From Brumimicrobium sp033722555 (GTDB taxonomy: Bacteria; Bacteroidota; Bacteroidia; Flavobacteriales_D; Crocinitomicaceae): a DNA stretch of 64,000 bases. The stretch spans positions 57,505-121,504 of the forward strand of contig JAWVYS010000004.1 of assembly GCA_033722555.1 (NCBI GenBank), read 5' to 3'. Below the pieces are notes generated by a model. That model was not told the origin of the DNA and searched no databases. It was given only the letters and a program-made list of their open reading frames with translations. Both the position numbers and the translations under genes were made by a program. Position 1 is the first letter of the stretch. Each line of letters opens with the position of its first letter. Below are positions 43,001-53,800 of this stretch, piece by piece.

Positions 43001-45638
43001 TGGAGCAAATATGCTCGTTTTTTCTTCAGACAAGGAAAAATATAATGTGGGAGAAAAAGCGAGAATCAGTTTCCCTTCTTCCAAAAACGGACATGCGCTC
43101 ATAAGCATAGAAGACGGGAAAAAAGTAAAAGACGCCTTCTGGATTGAAACCACTGCTTCAGAAACTTCTTTTACACTTCCGATAACAAGTGAAATGACTC
43201 CGAACTGCTACGTGCATATTACGATGATTCAGCCACATAAACAAACTGAAAATGATGCCCCGATTAGATTATATGGTGTAATTCCTCTCATGGTGGAAGA
43301 TCCGGCAACCAAATTGACTCCTGTTATTAATATGCCCGACGAACTTGCACCGGAATCTACTTTTTCCATAAAAGTGAAAGAAAAAGATGGAAAACCGATG
43401 ACCTATACCATCGCGGTTGTTGATGAAGGTTTACTCGATCTCACCAGGTTTCAGACTCCTGATCCCTGGGGTCATTTTTATAGCAGAGAAGCGCTGGGTG
43501 TGAAAACCTGGGATCTTTATGACTGGGTAATTGGTGCTTACGGTGCAAAGGTGGAAAACCTGTTAACAATTGGGGGTGACGGAAGTCTCAAACCCGGGAA
43601 TGAAAACACCATACGATTCAAACCAATGGTGAGATACCTGGGGCCTTTCGCTCTTGCCAAAGGAAAAGAAGCTACTCACAAGATTTCTGTACCTAACTAC
43701 ATAGGATCGGTCAGAACCATGGTTATAGCAGGTCAACAGGGAGCTTACGGACATGCAGAAAAGACTGTACCCGTAAAGAAACCTCTAATGGTACTGGCGA
43801 CACTACCAAGAGTGCTCGGTCCTTCCGAAAAAGTAAACCTTCCCGTCACTGTTTTTGCTATGGACAAATCGGTAAAAGACGTCAAATTACAGGTTAAGAC
43901 AAATCATCTTCTTAATGTTACAGGTGGTTCTTACCGGGAAATAAAGTTCAGCACAGAAGGTGATCAGGTGGTGAATTTTGAACTGGATGTATTAGAGAAA
44001 ATAGGAAAAGCCACTGTTGAGATTATTGCAACAAGTGGAAAAGAACGTTCAACCTACGAAATTGAACTCGACGTACGAAATCCTAATTTACCGGTTCATA
44101 CCATCGAAGAAACCGTAGTTGAGGCCGGAAACAACTGGTCTTACAATTTAAAGTTACCCGGTATGAATGGTACGAATTCGCTTGTTCTGGAAGTTTCATC
44201 CATTCCACCCATCAATCTTGAAAAAAGACTGGCCTATCTGATTCAGTATCCGCACGGTTGTGTTGAACAGACCACTTCAAGTGCGTTTCCTCAGCTGTAT
44301 TTATCCGATATTATGAATACAGATAAAGACCTTAAAACGCGAATAAACACGAATGTCAGCGAAGCCCTAAACAGGCTGCACAAATTTCAGCTCAATAGCG
44401 GCGGTTTCGGATACTGGCCCGGAGCTGGACATGCTAGTGACTGGGGAACTACTTATGCCGGGCACTTTATGCTTGAAGCAGAAAAGAAGGGATTCGCTTT
44501 GCCTTACGGAATGAAAAAACAATGGCTTGCTTATCAAAGAAAAATGGCCCGGGAGTGGAGTCCCGTGAACCGCGGTTATTATTATTCGAACTATGATCTG
44601 GCTCAAGCATACAGATTGTATACCCTTTGCCTTGCGGGAGAACCTGAGTTGAGCGCAATGAACCGTCTCAGAGAAAGCAAGGATCTCAGCGTTCAGGCAG
44701 CGTGGAGATTGTCGGCAGCATACCAACTCATCGGCAACAAAGAGGTGGCAAAAAAACTCGTTAGGAATAAAGCAACTCAGGTTAAACCATATCAGGAACT
44801 GGGTTACACATACGGATCCGAGGAACGTGATCAGGCCATGATTATTGAAACGCTTGTTCTGCTCGGAGATAAATCTAAAGCAGCCGGTCTTGTAAGGGAA
44901 CTTTCCGAAAAATTAAGTAGCTCAAAATGGATGAGTACTCAGACAACCGCTTATGCTCTCAAAGCTATCGCTCAGTTTGCAGGAGGTGCTAAAAGTACAT
45001 CGGGTATGAATTATACGTATAGTTATAAGGGAAAATCTGTTTCGGGAAATAGTAAATTGCCTCTTGAACTCGAAGATCTGAAAGTATCAGATAATCAGGA
45101 ATACGCCACCGTCGAATTTTCGAACAAAGGGAATGATATATTATTTGTACGACTCATCGCTAAAGGCATACCGCTGGCAGGCGACGAACAATCTACTGAA
45201 AACAATCTTTCCCTGAACGTGGTTTACAAGAACGTCAAAGGTGAAACAATTTCTGTAGAAGAATTACAGCAAGGAACAGATTTCTATGCTGAAGTTACTG
45301 TTTCAAATCCCGGAATGCGTGGAGATTATCAGGAACTGGCACTTACACAACTGTTTCCGAGTGGATGGGAAATTCACAATCATCGCATGGATTTAAATGA
45401 CCCTATGGGTGACAGAGGAAATTATTCTTATCAGGATATCAGGGATGATAGGGTCTATACTTATTTTGACCTGAGAAAAAACAGCAGTAAAACCTTTGTG
45501 ATCAAACTACATGCTGCGTATATTGGAGAGTACTATTTACCGGCCGTTCGCTGTGAAGCCATGTATGACAACAGTATCTTCGGTCTTCGGAAAGGAAATC
45601 GCGTAAGCGTTGTAAGGCCGGGGGGCAAAGTTTTATAG
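40053..45638 (+). CDS. alpha-2-macroglobulin family lipoprotein
   Basis: An 1861-residue protease-trapping protein of the bacterial A2M family. A signal peptide ends in a lipobox with Cys24 (FFSNC). Several MG beta-sandwich domains follow, with a carboxypeptidase-regulatory-like MG segment near residue 560. The thioester motif Gly-Cys1403-Val-Glu-Gln1406 lies in the alpha-helical TED domain, so covalent trapping of an attacking protease is possible. Residues about 476-505 form an unusual Tyr/Asp-rich insert. A GTG-started pbpC gene begins one base after its stop; the A2M-pbpC pair is conserved in Gram-negative bacteria and thought to protect and repair the envelope. Confidence 0.94.
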   Translation: MSQFKTLPVVFVILTVIFFFSNCSTESEEDFVINPEFTKYLSAFTSGVVSSESAIEIQLVKPREGKIKPNEPVDEELFSISPEIQGKTVWSDPQTVKFIPSKKLKSGETYWVEFDLGKVSDVPEELRVFKFPFKVVNQAINVEADGLKAYSNESVKWQQFLGQVIAADAIEKETLSKCISFEVGGKKKKIKWEMQPNGRMYTLVVDSIERKKNAQEITIRWDGSKAVIEGSGQLTHEVPALGDFKITTKRVVQYPDQHVLVRFSDPLLYGQNLDGLVEIRGYNSIKTAVSTNELRIYPANRLIGEKTVIISGSIKNCEGYLLDRQEQFQVRFEALKPAVRLTGKGTILPSSNGMIVPFEAVNLKAVDVRIIKIYENNIAQFFQVNNYDGNRELKRVGRVIRKKTIYLDKGKPLDLGRWNRFNLDLSQYIKVDQGSIYRVEIGFRKHHSTYPCETEEDIEMDESDWNEYDDAEKEEWDYIRDYGYGYYYDDYYYGYDYEEQDNPCSYSYYRDNSVVKNIFASDIGVIAKKGTNGEVFVVVTDLVTAKPISGAKVQLFDYQQQKIASLTTDQNGIARSERLRKTPFFVIAEEGNQKGYLRLDDGSSLALSRFDVGGEVIQEGIKGFIYGERGVWRPGDTLFLSFILEDKENIIPENHPVIFELTNPRGQMVQRMVRNSSLNGFYSFTTATDPDAPTGNWEASVKVGGAVFRKTLKIETVKPNRLKIHLKLDEEILSAQNNSVSGKLSVKWLHGAPAKNLKTDITVNYIKTATVFDRYKNYQFDDPAKRFYPEEKMIFKGNLDDQGEKMIQASLEAHDQSPGMLKAIFKTRAYEPGGDFSTDQFAVPFAPYETFVGIKSPEVSRYGALQTDTSYSFPLVSVNKHGKAVKNTALEIEVYKVDWSWWWERGSDNLASYIARSNVRPVSSQKATTDSDGKAYAKIKISKYDWGRYLIRVTNTQSGHSTGIMTYFDWPSWMSRAGRKNPDGANMLVFSSDKEKYNVGEKARISFPSSKNGHALISIEDGKKVKDAFWIETTASETSFTLPITSEMTPNCYVHITMIQPHKQTENDAPIRLYGVIPLMVEDPATKLTPVINMPDELAPESTFSIKVKEKDGKPMTYTIAVVDEGLLDLTRFQTPDPWGHFYSREALGVKTWDLYDWVIGAYGAKVENLLTIGGDGSLKPGNENTIRFKPMVRYLGPFALAKGKEATHKISVPNYIGSVRTMVIAGQQGAYGHAEKTVPVKKPLMVLATLPRVLGPSEKVNLPVTVFAMDKSVKDVKLQVKTNHLLNVTGGSYREIKFSTEGDQVVNFELDVLEKIGKATVEIIATSGKERSTYEIELDVRNPNLPVHTIEETVVEAGNNWSYNLKLPGMNGTNSLVLEVSSIPPINLEKRLAYLIQYPHGCVEQTTSSAFPQLYLSDIMNTDKDLKTRINTNVSEALNRLHKFQLNSGGFGYWPGAGHASDWGTTYAGHFMLEAEKKGFALPYGMKKQWLAYQRKMAREWSPVNRGYYYSNYDLAQAYRLYTLCLAGEPELSAMNRLRESKDLSVQAAWRLSAAYQLIGNKEVAKKLVRNKATQVKPYQELGYTYGSEERDQAMIIETLVLLGDKSKAAGLVRELSEKLSSSKWMSTQTTAYALKAIAQFAGGAKSTSGMNYTYSYKGKSVSGNSKLPLELEDLKVSDNQEYATVEFSNKGNDILFVRLIAKGIPLAGDEQSTENNLSLNVVYKNVKGETISVEELQQGTDFYAEVTVSNPGMRGDYQELALTQLFPSGWEIHNHRMDLNDPMGDRGNYSYQDIRDDRVYTYFDLRKNSSKTFVIKLHAAYIGEYYLPAVRCEAMYDNSIFGLRKGNRVSVVRPGGKVL

Positions 45639-45639
45639 C

Positions 45640-48003
45640 GTGAAGTTCTTCGTTGGGGAATACTGTTTCGTGTTTCGGAGAAAAAAGGTCTTTTTCTTCG
45701 GGATCTTCGTTTTTGCAGTTTATTTTTTCTTCTGTTTACCGACTCCTCTTTTTGATAAATCCCACGCTACCGTTTTGCTGGATCGCAATGGTCAGTTAAT
45801 GAATGCCCGAATCGCAAAGGACGGACAATGGAGATTCCCTGAACTGGACAGCACCCCGTACAAGTTCAGAGAAGCCATTATCTCGTACGAAGACAAAACC
45901 TTCGAGGAACACTGGGGAGTCAGTCTGATCAGCCTCGCCAGAGCACTTTATCAGAATCTCTCGGCGGGCGAAGTAGTTAGCGGAGGAAGTACCCTCACAA
46001 TGCAGGTCGCCAGGATGTCAAGAAATAGCGAAAGAACACTTTGGAATAAGTTTATCGAAATGATCTGGTCTTACCGCATGGAACTCAGGTATTCTAAAGA
46101 AGAAATCATGAACATGTATGCCTCTCACGCTCCTTTCGGAGGAAACGTAGTCGGTCTCGAGGCTGCAAGCTGGCGATATTTCGGATTACCCCCTGAAAGA
46201 CTGTCTTGGGCCCAGGCTGCCACTTTAGCGGTTCTTCCAAATGCTCCCGGACTGATTCATCCCGGAAGAAACAGGGACCTTTTGATCGAAAAGAGAAACA
46301 GAGTGCTTGCTATTCTCACAGAACGAGGAAAAATAGATTCACTCACCTATCAGTTAGCTCTGCAAGAACCCCTGGTTGAAGCACCTGCCGATCTTCCCAC
46401 ACTGGCGCCTCATCTAATGACCAGACTTATAAAAGAAGGAAGACAGGGTCAACGGCTGAAAAGTACACTGGATATTCAAAAACAAGAACATTTCACATCG
46501 CTTCTTCAGAATTATCAGCAAAAGCTGAACAGCAACCAGATACATAATAGCGCTTTACTCATTGTAGATCTCCGAAAGAACGAAGTCGTTACGTACGTGG
46601 GTAATGGCACAACCGACGTCAACTATGCCAGAGATGTCGATATCATAAGAGCCCCGAGGAGCACAGGAAGTATTCTAAAACCTTTTTTATATGCTGCACT
46701 AACCCAGGAGGGAAAACTTCATAATGAAATGCTAATTCCAGATATCCCTTTAAGGTTTGAAAATTTTGCCCCGAAAAATTTTGAAAATCAAAACGACGGA
46801 GCTGTTAGAGCAGGTTCTGCCCTCGCTAGATCTCTGAACGTACCTGCCGTATATTTACTGCAAGAATACGGCACTGAAAAATTCCTTCATCTTTTACAAC
46901 GTTCCGATTTAAAACATATTGACAAATCTGCTGAACACTATGGCCTGTCTCTGATTTTGGGTGGTGCCGAATCATCGCTGTGGGATATAGCCGGAGTTTA
47001 TTCAGGAATGGCGAGAACACTCAGTTATTACAACCTTACGGGAATGTACAATAAAACAACCTGGGACAGGCCCAAATATTTGGAGGGAGTAGACAGAACC
47101 TCAAGAGACCACCGGTCATCGACCCATTTCGATGCCGGATCCATATACCTTATTTTAAAAACACTTCTGGAAGTAAACAGACCTTATATGGAAAGTTCAT
47201 GGAAGTATTTCTCCTCTTCGAAAAAGATAGCATGGAAAACAGGAACGAGTTTTGGTCACAGGGATGCCTGGGCCGTTGGTTGTACACCCGAATACCTGGT
47301 TGCAGTTTGGGTGGGAAATGCTTCCGGAGAAGGACGTCCTGAGATCATTGGGACTTCCGCTGCTGCCCCGGTAATGTTTGATGTGTTCAGCAAACTGAGC
47401 ACAGAACAAAATTGGTTTGAACCTCCTCATGATGAACTTATCAAGATGGAAATCTGTGCAGAAAGCGGCCACCGAAGCACACACAAATGCAATCGGACTG
47501 AAACAGTTGTCGTGCATAAAAATGCCAGGAGGTCAACTCCCTGCAACTTTCATCAAACAATCTTAACCGACGTAACAGAGAGTTATCAGTTTTATGTTCA
47601 TTGTTCAAACGGATACAGAACAAAACCAGTTTCACGCTTTGTATTACCTCCTTTACAGGCCTGGTATTATCGCCACAGCCATCCTGAATATAAGCCTCTT
47701 CCTCCGTTTCATCCGGACTGTGAATCCGGCATTTCAGGCAATCAACTCGCTATCATTTATCCCGAGAACGGAAGCGATCTGCTGGCCACAAAAGATCTTA
47801 GCGGGAAAGTAAACGGCTTTGTATTCGAGGCTGCACATCCTATACAAAACGCACGAATATTCTGGCACGTTGATAATCAGTTCATCGGCACAACATCTGT
47901 GATCCATACAATAAATTATCTTCCTACACCGGGAATTCATAAGCTCACGATCATGGACGAGGAAGGCAATGAGGCATCTGTGAGGTTTGAGGTACTGGAA
48001 TAG
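45640..48003 (+). CDS. pbpC: penicillin-binding protein 1C
   Basis: A 787-residue class A penicillin-binding protein. One membrane anchor (about residues 17-33) is followed by a GT51 transglycosylase domain with catalytic Glu84 (ISYEDKTFEEHWG) and GGSTLTMQVARM. The transpeptidase domain has the Ser344-xx-Lys347 motif (RSTGSILKP) and Lys533-Thr-Gly-Thr. The C-terminal part is the BiPBP_C domain found only in PBP1C. The start is GTG at 45640, one base after the stop of the alpha-2-macroglobulin gene, so the two are coupled. PBP1C is thought to work with A2M in repairing damaged peptidoglycan. Confidence 0.95.
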   Translation: MKFFVGEYCFVFRRKKVFFFGIFVFAVYFFFCLPTPLFDKSHATVLLDRNGQLMNARIAKDGQWRFPELDSTPYKFREAIISYEDKTFEEHWGVSLISLARALYQNLSAGEVVSGGSTLTMQVARMSRNSERTLWNKFIEMIWSYRMELRYSKEEIMNMYASHAPFGGNVVGLEAASWRYFGLPPERLSWAQAATLAVLPNAPGLIHPGRNRDLLIEKRNRVLAILTERGKIDSLTYQLALQEPLVEAPADLPTLAPHLMTRLIKEGRQGQRLKSTLDIQKQEHFTSLLQNYQQKLNSNQIHNSALLIVDLRKNEVVTYVGNGTTDVNYARDVDIIRAPRSTGSILKPFLYAALTQEGKLHNEMLIPDIPLRFENFAPKNFENQNDGAVRAGSALARSLNVPAVYLLQEYGTEKFLHLLQRSDLKHIDKSAEHYGLSLILGGAESSLWDIAGVYSGMARTLSYYNLTGMYNKTTWDRPKYLEGVDRTSRDHRSSTHFDAGSIYLILKTLLEVNRPYMESSWKYFSSSKKIAWKTGTSFGHRDAWAVGCTPEYLVAVWVGNASGEGRPEIIGTSAAAPVMFDVFSKLSTEQNWFEPPHDELIKMEICAESGHRSTHKCNRTETVVVHKNARRSTPCNFHQTILTDVTESYQFYVHCSNGYRTKPVSRFVLPPLQAWYYRHSHPEYKPLPPFHPDCESGISGNQLAIIYPENGSDLLATKDLSGKVNGFVFEAAHPIQNARIFWHVDNQFIGTTSVIHTINYLPTPGIHKLTIMDEEGNEASVRFEVLE

Positions 48004-48164
48004 TGAAGTAAATGTTCAAAGCCCACTGGATTTTCGATAAAAGCCGTAGCGTATTTTCATGACAATTATTTCTATCTCATTTGGAACACCAGTAATGAAT
48101 ACAAACTCAAAAACTGATTATCATTCCATATTCAGTTGTTTGTACAGCCATAAACAATCAACCT

Positions 48165-48372
48165 ACGAAAAGAGTATTACTCCTAACATTATTATTAATT
48201 TCAAGTTTTGGATTTGGTCAGGAAGCAATTATTGAATGGCATAAATCATTAGGAGGTTTGGAAAGTGATAATGCATATTCAATTCATCAAACCACAGATA
48301 GAGTATATATATTTGTGTCGCTGGCCTCTCCAAATCAAATGAAGATTATTTAACCGTCAATCAGATGGAGCA
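48165..48372 (+). pseudogene. decayed N-terminal fragment of the 54200 repeat protein
   Basis: The frame from 48165 reads KRVLLLTLLLISSFGFGQEAIIEWHKSLGG...NAYSIHQTTD, closely matching the start of the 54200 protein (KSILLLTLLIVSISGLSQEPVIQWQNSLGG...FAYSVQQTTD). The start codon is ACG instead of ATG. The match continues only after a +1 frameshift near 48314 (VAGLSKSNEDY against VAGHSNSTDGD), and it stops after less than two repeats. The copy is therefore dead. The remaining sequence from 48004 to 48404 holds no other gene. Confidence 0.85.
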
Positions 48373-48404
48373 AGTTCACTATAATTGATGTATTACAAAC
48401 TTCT

Positions 48405-49118
48405 TCAGTGGCTTATCAATTGACCCGTTGAAGTAACTTCAAGCTCAATTATTTCAGCCGGATTTCCATATACCTCGATATTACCTGTCCCTTTGATACT
48501 ATACTCTAATTTATCATTTACCTCCACCACGCAATCTCCTTTGGAAGAATTTTCTATTATTGCAACATTCGAATTTAAATTTCTGGCATCAACTGACATT
48601 AGAGCCACATTCCAAATTTTCAAAACGTTGGTTTTGCCTCTTAGGGTCAACTTTCCTCCTGTCGGGAAATTATTCCAGTAATAAAATTTATCTCCATTTA
48701 AATCAATTTCAGCTTCGCAGGATTTTCCCGAAAGTATTAACCCAAATTCTTCTGAAGTTATCGGTGTAAGTGTGCGAATAGCACTGCCTCCGTTTGTTTG
48801 AATACTTTTTAAAGGCGGAGATGTAACATAAACTTCAATTTTGTTTTTTGTGGGAGTTGTCCACCTAAGACTTCTGTTGTCAGAAATATAAAGCGTATCT
48901 CCATTTATCACTAAGCTTACTTTTTCAATGACTTTTTCATCTCCTTTTATGTAAGCCGAAAATGTTGAACCTTCCGATATATATAAATCAAATGCATTCT
49001 CTAATTGAATATGGTCAAAAGGTTGTATTTCGACTTTCCTGATGCTGAGGTTCACCTCTTTCTTACAAGAATTCAGCAGGACAGATAGTGATCCAATAAC
49101 AATTAGAATATATTTCAT
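48405..49118 (-). CDS. DUF2807 (GIN domain) lipoprotein
   Basis: A 237-residue predicted lipoprotein with a lipobox at Cys18 (LLNSC). The mature protein is the DUF2807/GIN domain, a right-handed beta-helix-like fold common in Bacteroidota (FDHIQLENAFDLYISEGS, GDTLYISDNRSL, KIEVYVTSPPLKSIQTNGGSAI). The family is envelope-located, of unknown function. The stop lies just after the decayed repeat-protein fragment on the other strand. The next gene upstream on the same strand is only 5 bp away. Confidence 0.85.
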   Translation of the reverse strand: MKYILIVIGSLSVLLNSCKKEVNLSIRKVEIQPFDHIQLENAFDLYISEGSTFSAYIKGDEKVIEKVSLVINGDTLYISDNRSLRWTTPTKNKIEVYVTSPPLKSIQTNGGSAIRTLTPITSEEFGLILSGKSCEAEIDLNGDKFYYWNNFPTGGKLTLRGKTNVLKIWNVALMSVDARNLNSNVAIIENSSKGDCVVEVNDKLEYSIKGTGNIEVYGNPAEIIELEVTSTGQLISH

Positions 49119-49123
49119 AATAA

Positions 49124-50215
49124 TTATAATTTAAAACCGAATCCAAATTCTGGGTAGTCTAAAATATGAAAATGTGACTTCATGGAAAGTCTTAAAAGCA
49201 TTCGCTTCGATACCTCATATTGGATAATCCCTCTAGTATAAATTGGATAATTGTCGACTTTTTCGGTGAGCAAAAGATAAACACCTTGCTGGAGAGACAA
49301 GCTAACTCTGTTGTAAACAAGTGACTGAGTAACATGAATTCCTGTTTGAAAGCTGTTTGATGGCTTATAATTCTTTGACATTTTCTCCAGACTATTTTTA
49401 ACTGAAGAGTCATAAAACAAATCACCACCGATGCCAAAGTGGAACTTTCTAAAGAACGCTCTGCTAAATTCATACGATAGTGAGGACGTGAAATAAAACT
49501 TGGATGAAAGAGCCCTGCTGTGTTTTCCTCCTGTACTTAGGAACAGGATAGAAGAATTCTTTTTCACATGATTTTCAATAACATGCTTTTCTCTTTTAGT
49601 TGTTTCACCCAGACTAAAAGAGCCACCGAAATAACCGGTAACATAATTAATACCCAAATTTGGTTCGCTCATGTTTCCGTTTGAAAAATGATCAAAAGAA
49701 ATACCGGTATACAATCCTACTTTTTCTGAAATAGAATAGTTTGCACCCAATCTGAAATTAAAATGGAAGTTAAAATTTGAACCAACAGCTACGTTTAGAT
49801 AATTATTTTGAATATCAAACTTTCTGCTAACATAACTTAATCCGAATCCGATTCTGTTATAGAAACGCAACCTATTGAAAGTAAGAAAATACGTTCTGAA
49901 AAAATAAGTCAATGCTAATTCTTTACCAAAGACTTCATTGTTTCCCAGCGTCGAGTAAAAAATTGATAAACCTTGATCCGGATAATTATAAATTTCTTCC
50001 CAAAGGTTTTTTCCAGTAGTTTTTTTAAATACAGTAACTTCGAGAGACCTTATATAATCATTTGTCAATGAGTAAATGAAGGGATATTCGGGCAGGTTAT
50101 ATCCAAAATTACAAGAAACGTTAGCGTGTAAATTATCTGTAAAATTCTTTTGTGAATAAATTGCGTTAGTCTGCACTAAAAAGGATAATAAAAACAACAA
50201 TAATATTTTCCTCAT
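49124..50215 (-). CDS. acyloxyacyl hydrolase family barrel, PagL-like
   Basis: A 363-residue predicted outer-membrane protein with a signal peptide (MRKILLLFLLSFLVQTNA). The central part (about residues 120-210) resembles lipid A deacylases of the PagL group: the strand GLYTGISFDHFSNGNMSEPN contains the His-x-Ser-Asn motif that provides catalytic His and Ser in PagL. The C-terminal half is made of further beta strands and ends SHFHILDYPEFGFGFKL. It might trim lipid A acyl chains, but the catalytic acid is not certain. It lies 5 bp upstream of the DUF2807 gene and probably shares its transcript. ATG 50215 starts the signal peptide; ATG 50233 is possible. Confidence 0.75.
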   Translation of the reverse strand: MRKILLLFLLSFLVQTNAIYSQKNFTDNLHANVSCNFGYNLPEYPFIYSLTNDYIRSLEVTVFKKTTGKNLWEEIYNYPDQGLSIFYSTLGNNEVFGKELALTYFFRTYFLTFNRLRFYNRIGFGLSYVSRKFDIQNNYLNVAVGSNFNFHFNFRLGANYSISEKVGLYTGISFDHFSNGNMSEPNLGINYVTGYFGGSFSLGETTKREKHVIENHVKKNSSILFLSTGGKHSRALSSKFYFTSSLSYEFSRAFFRKFHFGIGGDLFYDSSVKNSLEKMSKNYKPSNSFQTGIHVTQSLVYNRVSLSLQQGVYLLLTEKVDNYPIYTRGIIQYEVSKRMLLRLSMKSHFHILDYPEFGFGFKL

Positions 50216-50346
50216 TTTAAGAAGTACCTGCATAGAAGAATCCCCCCCTAGAACCAACATACGTGATAAATGATGACACTTTAATAAATTCTTGGTGAAA
50301 TTACAAAAAGAGAAATTAAATTATGTTTAATTAAAAAACTATATTT

Positions 50347-50547
50347 TCATGAATATTCGTCTTCTAAATCTTTTGCAAGTATTCGAACTTCTTCGCTTGT
50401 CGGGGGCTTGGTTTCATGTGGTATAATTACGAATTTAATATTGGGGGCAGTTGCGTATGTCACGAATATTAAATTTTCGGGGATCATTCTTTTACGCTTT
50501 TTTGGAGTTGGTCTTGGAATTACAATTTTTGCAAGATGAATAAACAT
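50347..50547 (-). CDS. small basic hypothetical protein or fragment
   Basis: A 66-residue open frame starting at an ATG, with a Lys/Arg/Pro-rich middle (PRPTPKKRKR) and an acidic C-terminus (AKDLEDEYS). The frame stays open ten codons upstream of the ATG, reading LTDREKAV, which looks protein-like, so this may be the end of a larger decayed gene. No family is recognised. The 571-bp interval 50261-50832 otherwise holds only the acetyltransferase remnant. Confidence 0.3.
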   Translation of the reverse strand: MFIHLAKIVIPRPTPKKRKRMIPENLIFVTYATAPNIKFVIIPHETKPPTSEEVRILAKDLEDEYS

Positions 50548-50583
50548 GACTGCCTTTTCTCGATCAGTTAAACTGTTCTAAAG

Positions 50584-50766
50584 TTGTCTCCAACTGAGTT
50601 ATGCAAAATTTGGTATGATAAGGCATTCCTTAGGTATGAAAATGACTTTACTGAATCATTATTCTCAATGGTACACGTAAAAAATACAGATTCTCAAAAA
50701 GTAGCCCTTCGTAATGGGATAAGTTTCGAAAAAAAGGGTCAACTCCATCAATATGTTCAGTATTAA
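50584..50766 (+). pseudogene. C-terminal remnant of a GNAT acetyltransferase
   Basis: The 60-codon frame ends with VHVKNTDSQKVALRNGISFEKKGQL. This is the classical GNAT C-terminal pattern in which Asn and Ser-x-x-Val-Ala-x-x-Gly contact acetyl-CoA and are followed by a beta strand. There is no start codon or N-terminal domain upstream; only a TTG precedes it. The remnant is probably left from a deletion. Confidence 0.65.
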
Positions 50767-50832
50767 TAAGAATTACAAGGAGATTAGCGTTCCGAATTAT
50801 TTGAATATCTTTAAGCAGGTAAAACAAATAAG

Positions 50833-53800
50833 ATGAAATTTTTATTGGTCTTCTTTACACTTGCAGCTTCTTTATTAGCCATTTGCCAAGATGCTAAAGT
50901 TGTTTTAACGCAAGGACATACTGACCAGATAAATGCTATTGATGTTTCTCCGAATGAACGCTGGATGGCCTCAGGAAGTAACAATAAAATCGTCAAAATA
51001 TGGGATATCCCATCTTCGAGAGAATTCACTACACTTGGTCCTAACGATGGTCGAATCAATAGTTTAAATTTTACGCCGGATAATAAATTAATTGCAGCGT
51101 TGATAAATCACGGAAGTATTAAAGTATGGAACTTTGTTACCAATGAATTGGTGGTGGAAGTTCCTGCCGATTACAATGCAAGTGGAATTGAATTTTCTGA
51201 TGACAGTAGATGGATGTATTACATCAACGAAAACGGATATGCTTCTCGAGTAAAACTTCAAAAGGAAAGTAAAGGTGAAGTTCTTACCGATCAGTATGCA
51301 TTTCATTTGAATAAAATTCCAAAAACAAGTAAACTGACATTATTAGACCATAAAGGTAAGCTTCACATATTGGATATTGAAACAAAAGAGAAAAGTACCC
51401 TGACTCTTTTTGATGAATTCAACTTTCCCTTTTGTCCCTCAAAAATAAGTGCGTCTGGAAACTATTTTTACAGTGGGTTCAATGACGACCATGTACATAT
51501 TTTTGACCTTTCCACAGGAAAAAAGAAATGGAGTATTCCCGTTTCTTCTAAAATTCAAGGGGTACACTTTGATGAAGATAATGAGCTGATTTACATCACT
51601 GTTCACGGAAAAAAACTACAGATTTATAACTTAAAAACAGAGACCTTCACAACGCTTGAGGAGAACGAACCTTTTAGCCCTACACATTTCACAGTATTCC
51701 ATAATAACGAGATTCTGGCTACTGTGCACATGAAAGAGATCGTTTTTTACAATTTAAAAGACCTACAGCCCATTAAAAAGTTCCAGCCACTGATTAGCAA
51801 GATGTATAACATGACTGTATCTCCAAACGGTGATTATCTTGTCGCTGCAAATGGGAAGTTAAACTTGGCCGTATGGAACTTAAAACAGAATAAAATTGAA
51901 CGCACACTAGACGGAATGTTTCCCTGTCAATTTGGAACAGACGGAAAGCTGTATGCAGTAAATAGAACACTTCAAATTGGAATTTGGAATCTTGAATCCG
52001 GAGAAATGGTTAAGCAGATGGAAGCAGGCGGTGAAATTCTACAAGCACTTACAGTTAGTTTTGACGGAAAATATTTAGCAGGTGCCGGGTATCAGGGCAA
52101 AATCAGAATTTGGGATCTGAAAGACCAAAAACTGATCAAAACATTCCAGGCACATCAGGGAGGAATTGCCGATTTAAACTTCAGTCCGGACGGAAAACGA
52201 CTAGCAAGTTGCGGTTATGATGCCAACGTTCGCGTATGGGATTGGGAAAAAGAAAAAGAACTGGTAGCACTCACTGAACAGGCCACAATGACGAGCGGTG
52301 TCGCTTTTAGTCCCGATGGAAAATACCTTGCTTCTTCGGCATGGGATAAAACCGTATACATCAGAGATGCAAAAACATACGATTCCATAACCGCTTTTAC
52401 AGCACATCAAAATACCATCAATAGTATTGCTTTTAGCAGTGACTCGAAATACCTTGCTTCTGGTTCTACAAATAATTCAGTATGGGAGGCAGACAACTCA
52501 GTAAAACTATGGGAAGTACCCACAGGTAAGTTGGTATGCACATTTGAAGGTCACCTTGATGGGGTGAATAAAGTAGTTTTTGAGCCTCAAACACATCGTG
52601 TTTATTCTTGTTCAAATGATGGCACATTGAAACTATGGAATCCTGATTTGTGTGGGGTGGAAGCTACATTTACCGCTGCCGTAGGAACGGATTATATCAT
52701 TTTCAACAAGGACTATTACTATACGGGTACCAAAGCGGCACTTGAAGGCATAGCATTTAAAATAGATGATCGTCTATATCCATTTGAGCAGTTCGACTTG
52801 ATCTACAACCGGCCTGATATTGTTGCTAAAACAATTGGAAAAACACCAGAGAACCTAATTAGGGCTTACGAATACATTTATCAAAAAAGAATAAAGAAAA
52901 TGGGCTTTAAAAAAGGTGATCTGGACGGTGGCTTTGTTGTACCTCAAATCATTATCGACAGGGATAAATTGCCTTACATCAGCGAGGAAAATGAAGTTAC
53001 GTTTACTGTAACAGCAAGAGATAGCGTAGAAATACTGGATCGCATTCAGGTCTATCTTAATGGTGTACCTTATTTCGGAAATGAAGGAATCTCCCTAAAA
53101 GAAAAGAATATTCATTCTATTGAAAAAGACATAACAATTGGACTTATTCAGGGAATGAATAAAATTACCGTAATGAGCGTCAATAGAGCCGGAGCCTACT
53201 CATTAAAAGAGTCCTTTAAAGTAATTCACGAACCCAAGAATCTTTTAAAAAGTAATCTTTATGTTATTGGAATAGGTGTTTCTGAATACCAGAACGAAAA
53301 ATATAATCTGACGTATCCAACTAAGGACGTCAATGATTTTGTAGACCAAATGAAGCAAAACAGCGAGATATATAAAAACATTTATATAAAAACACTTACT
53401 AACGAAGAAGCAACACAGCAAAATATCTCTGAATTAGAACGCTTTTTAAGCGAGGCCAACATAAATGATGTGGTCGTTATTTTTATTGCTGGACACGGTG
53501 TACTAGACGAAGACTACAACTATTATTTTGGAACCTACGATATGGACTTCCTAAATCCTGCTGAGAAGGGTTTAGCTTACGAGAGTATCGAGCATCTGCT
53601 TACTCAAGTAAAAGCAATTAAAAAATTGTTGATTATGGACACTTGTCACAGTGGCGAAGTTGACAAAGATGAAATCATAAAGGACACTTCACCTATTAAA
53701 GAGGATGAAGATATAAAATTCCGATCTGTAGCTACAGGTTACAAGGAAGAAGATGCTTTCGGCCTGGAAAACTCAAGAGAAATGGTAGAAAACTTATTCT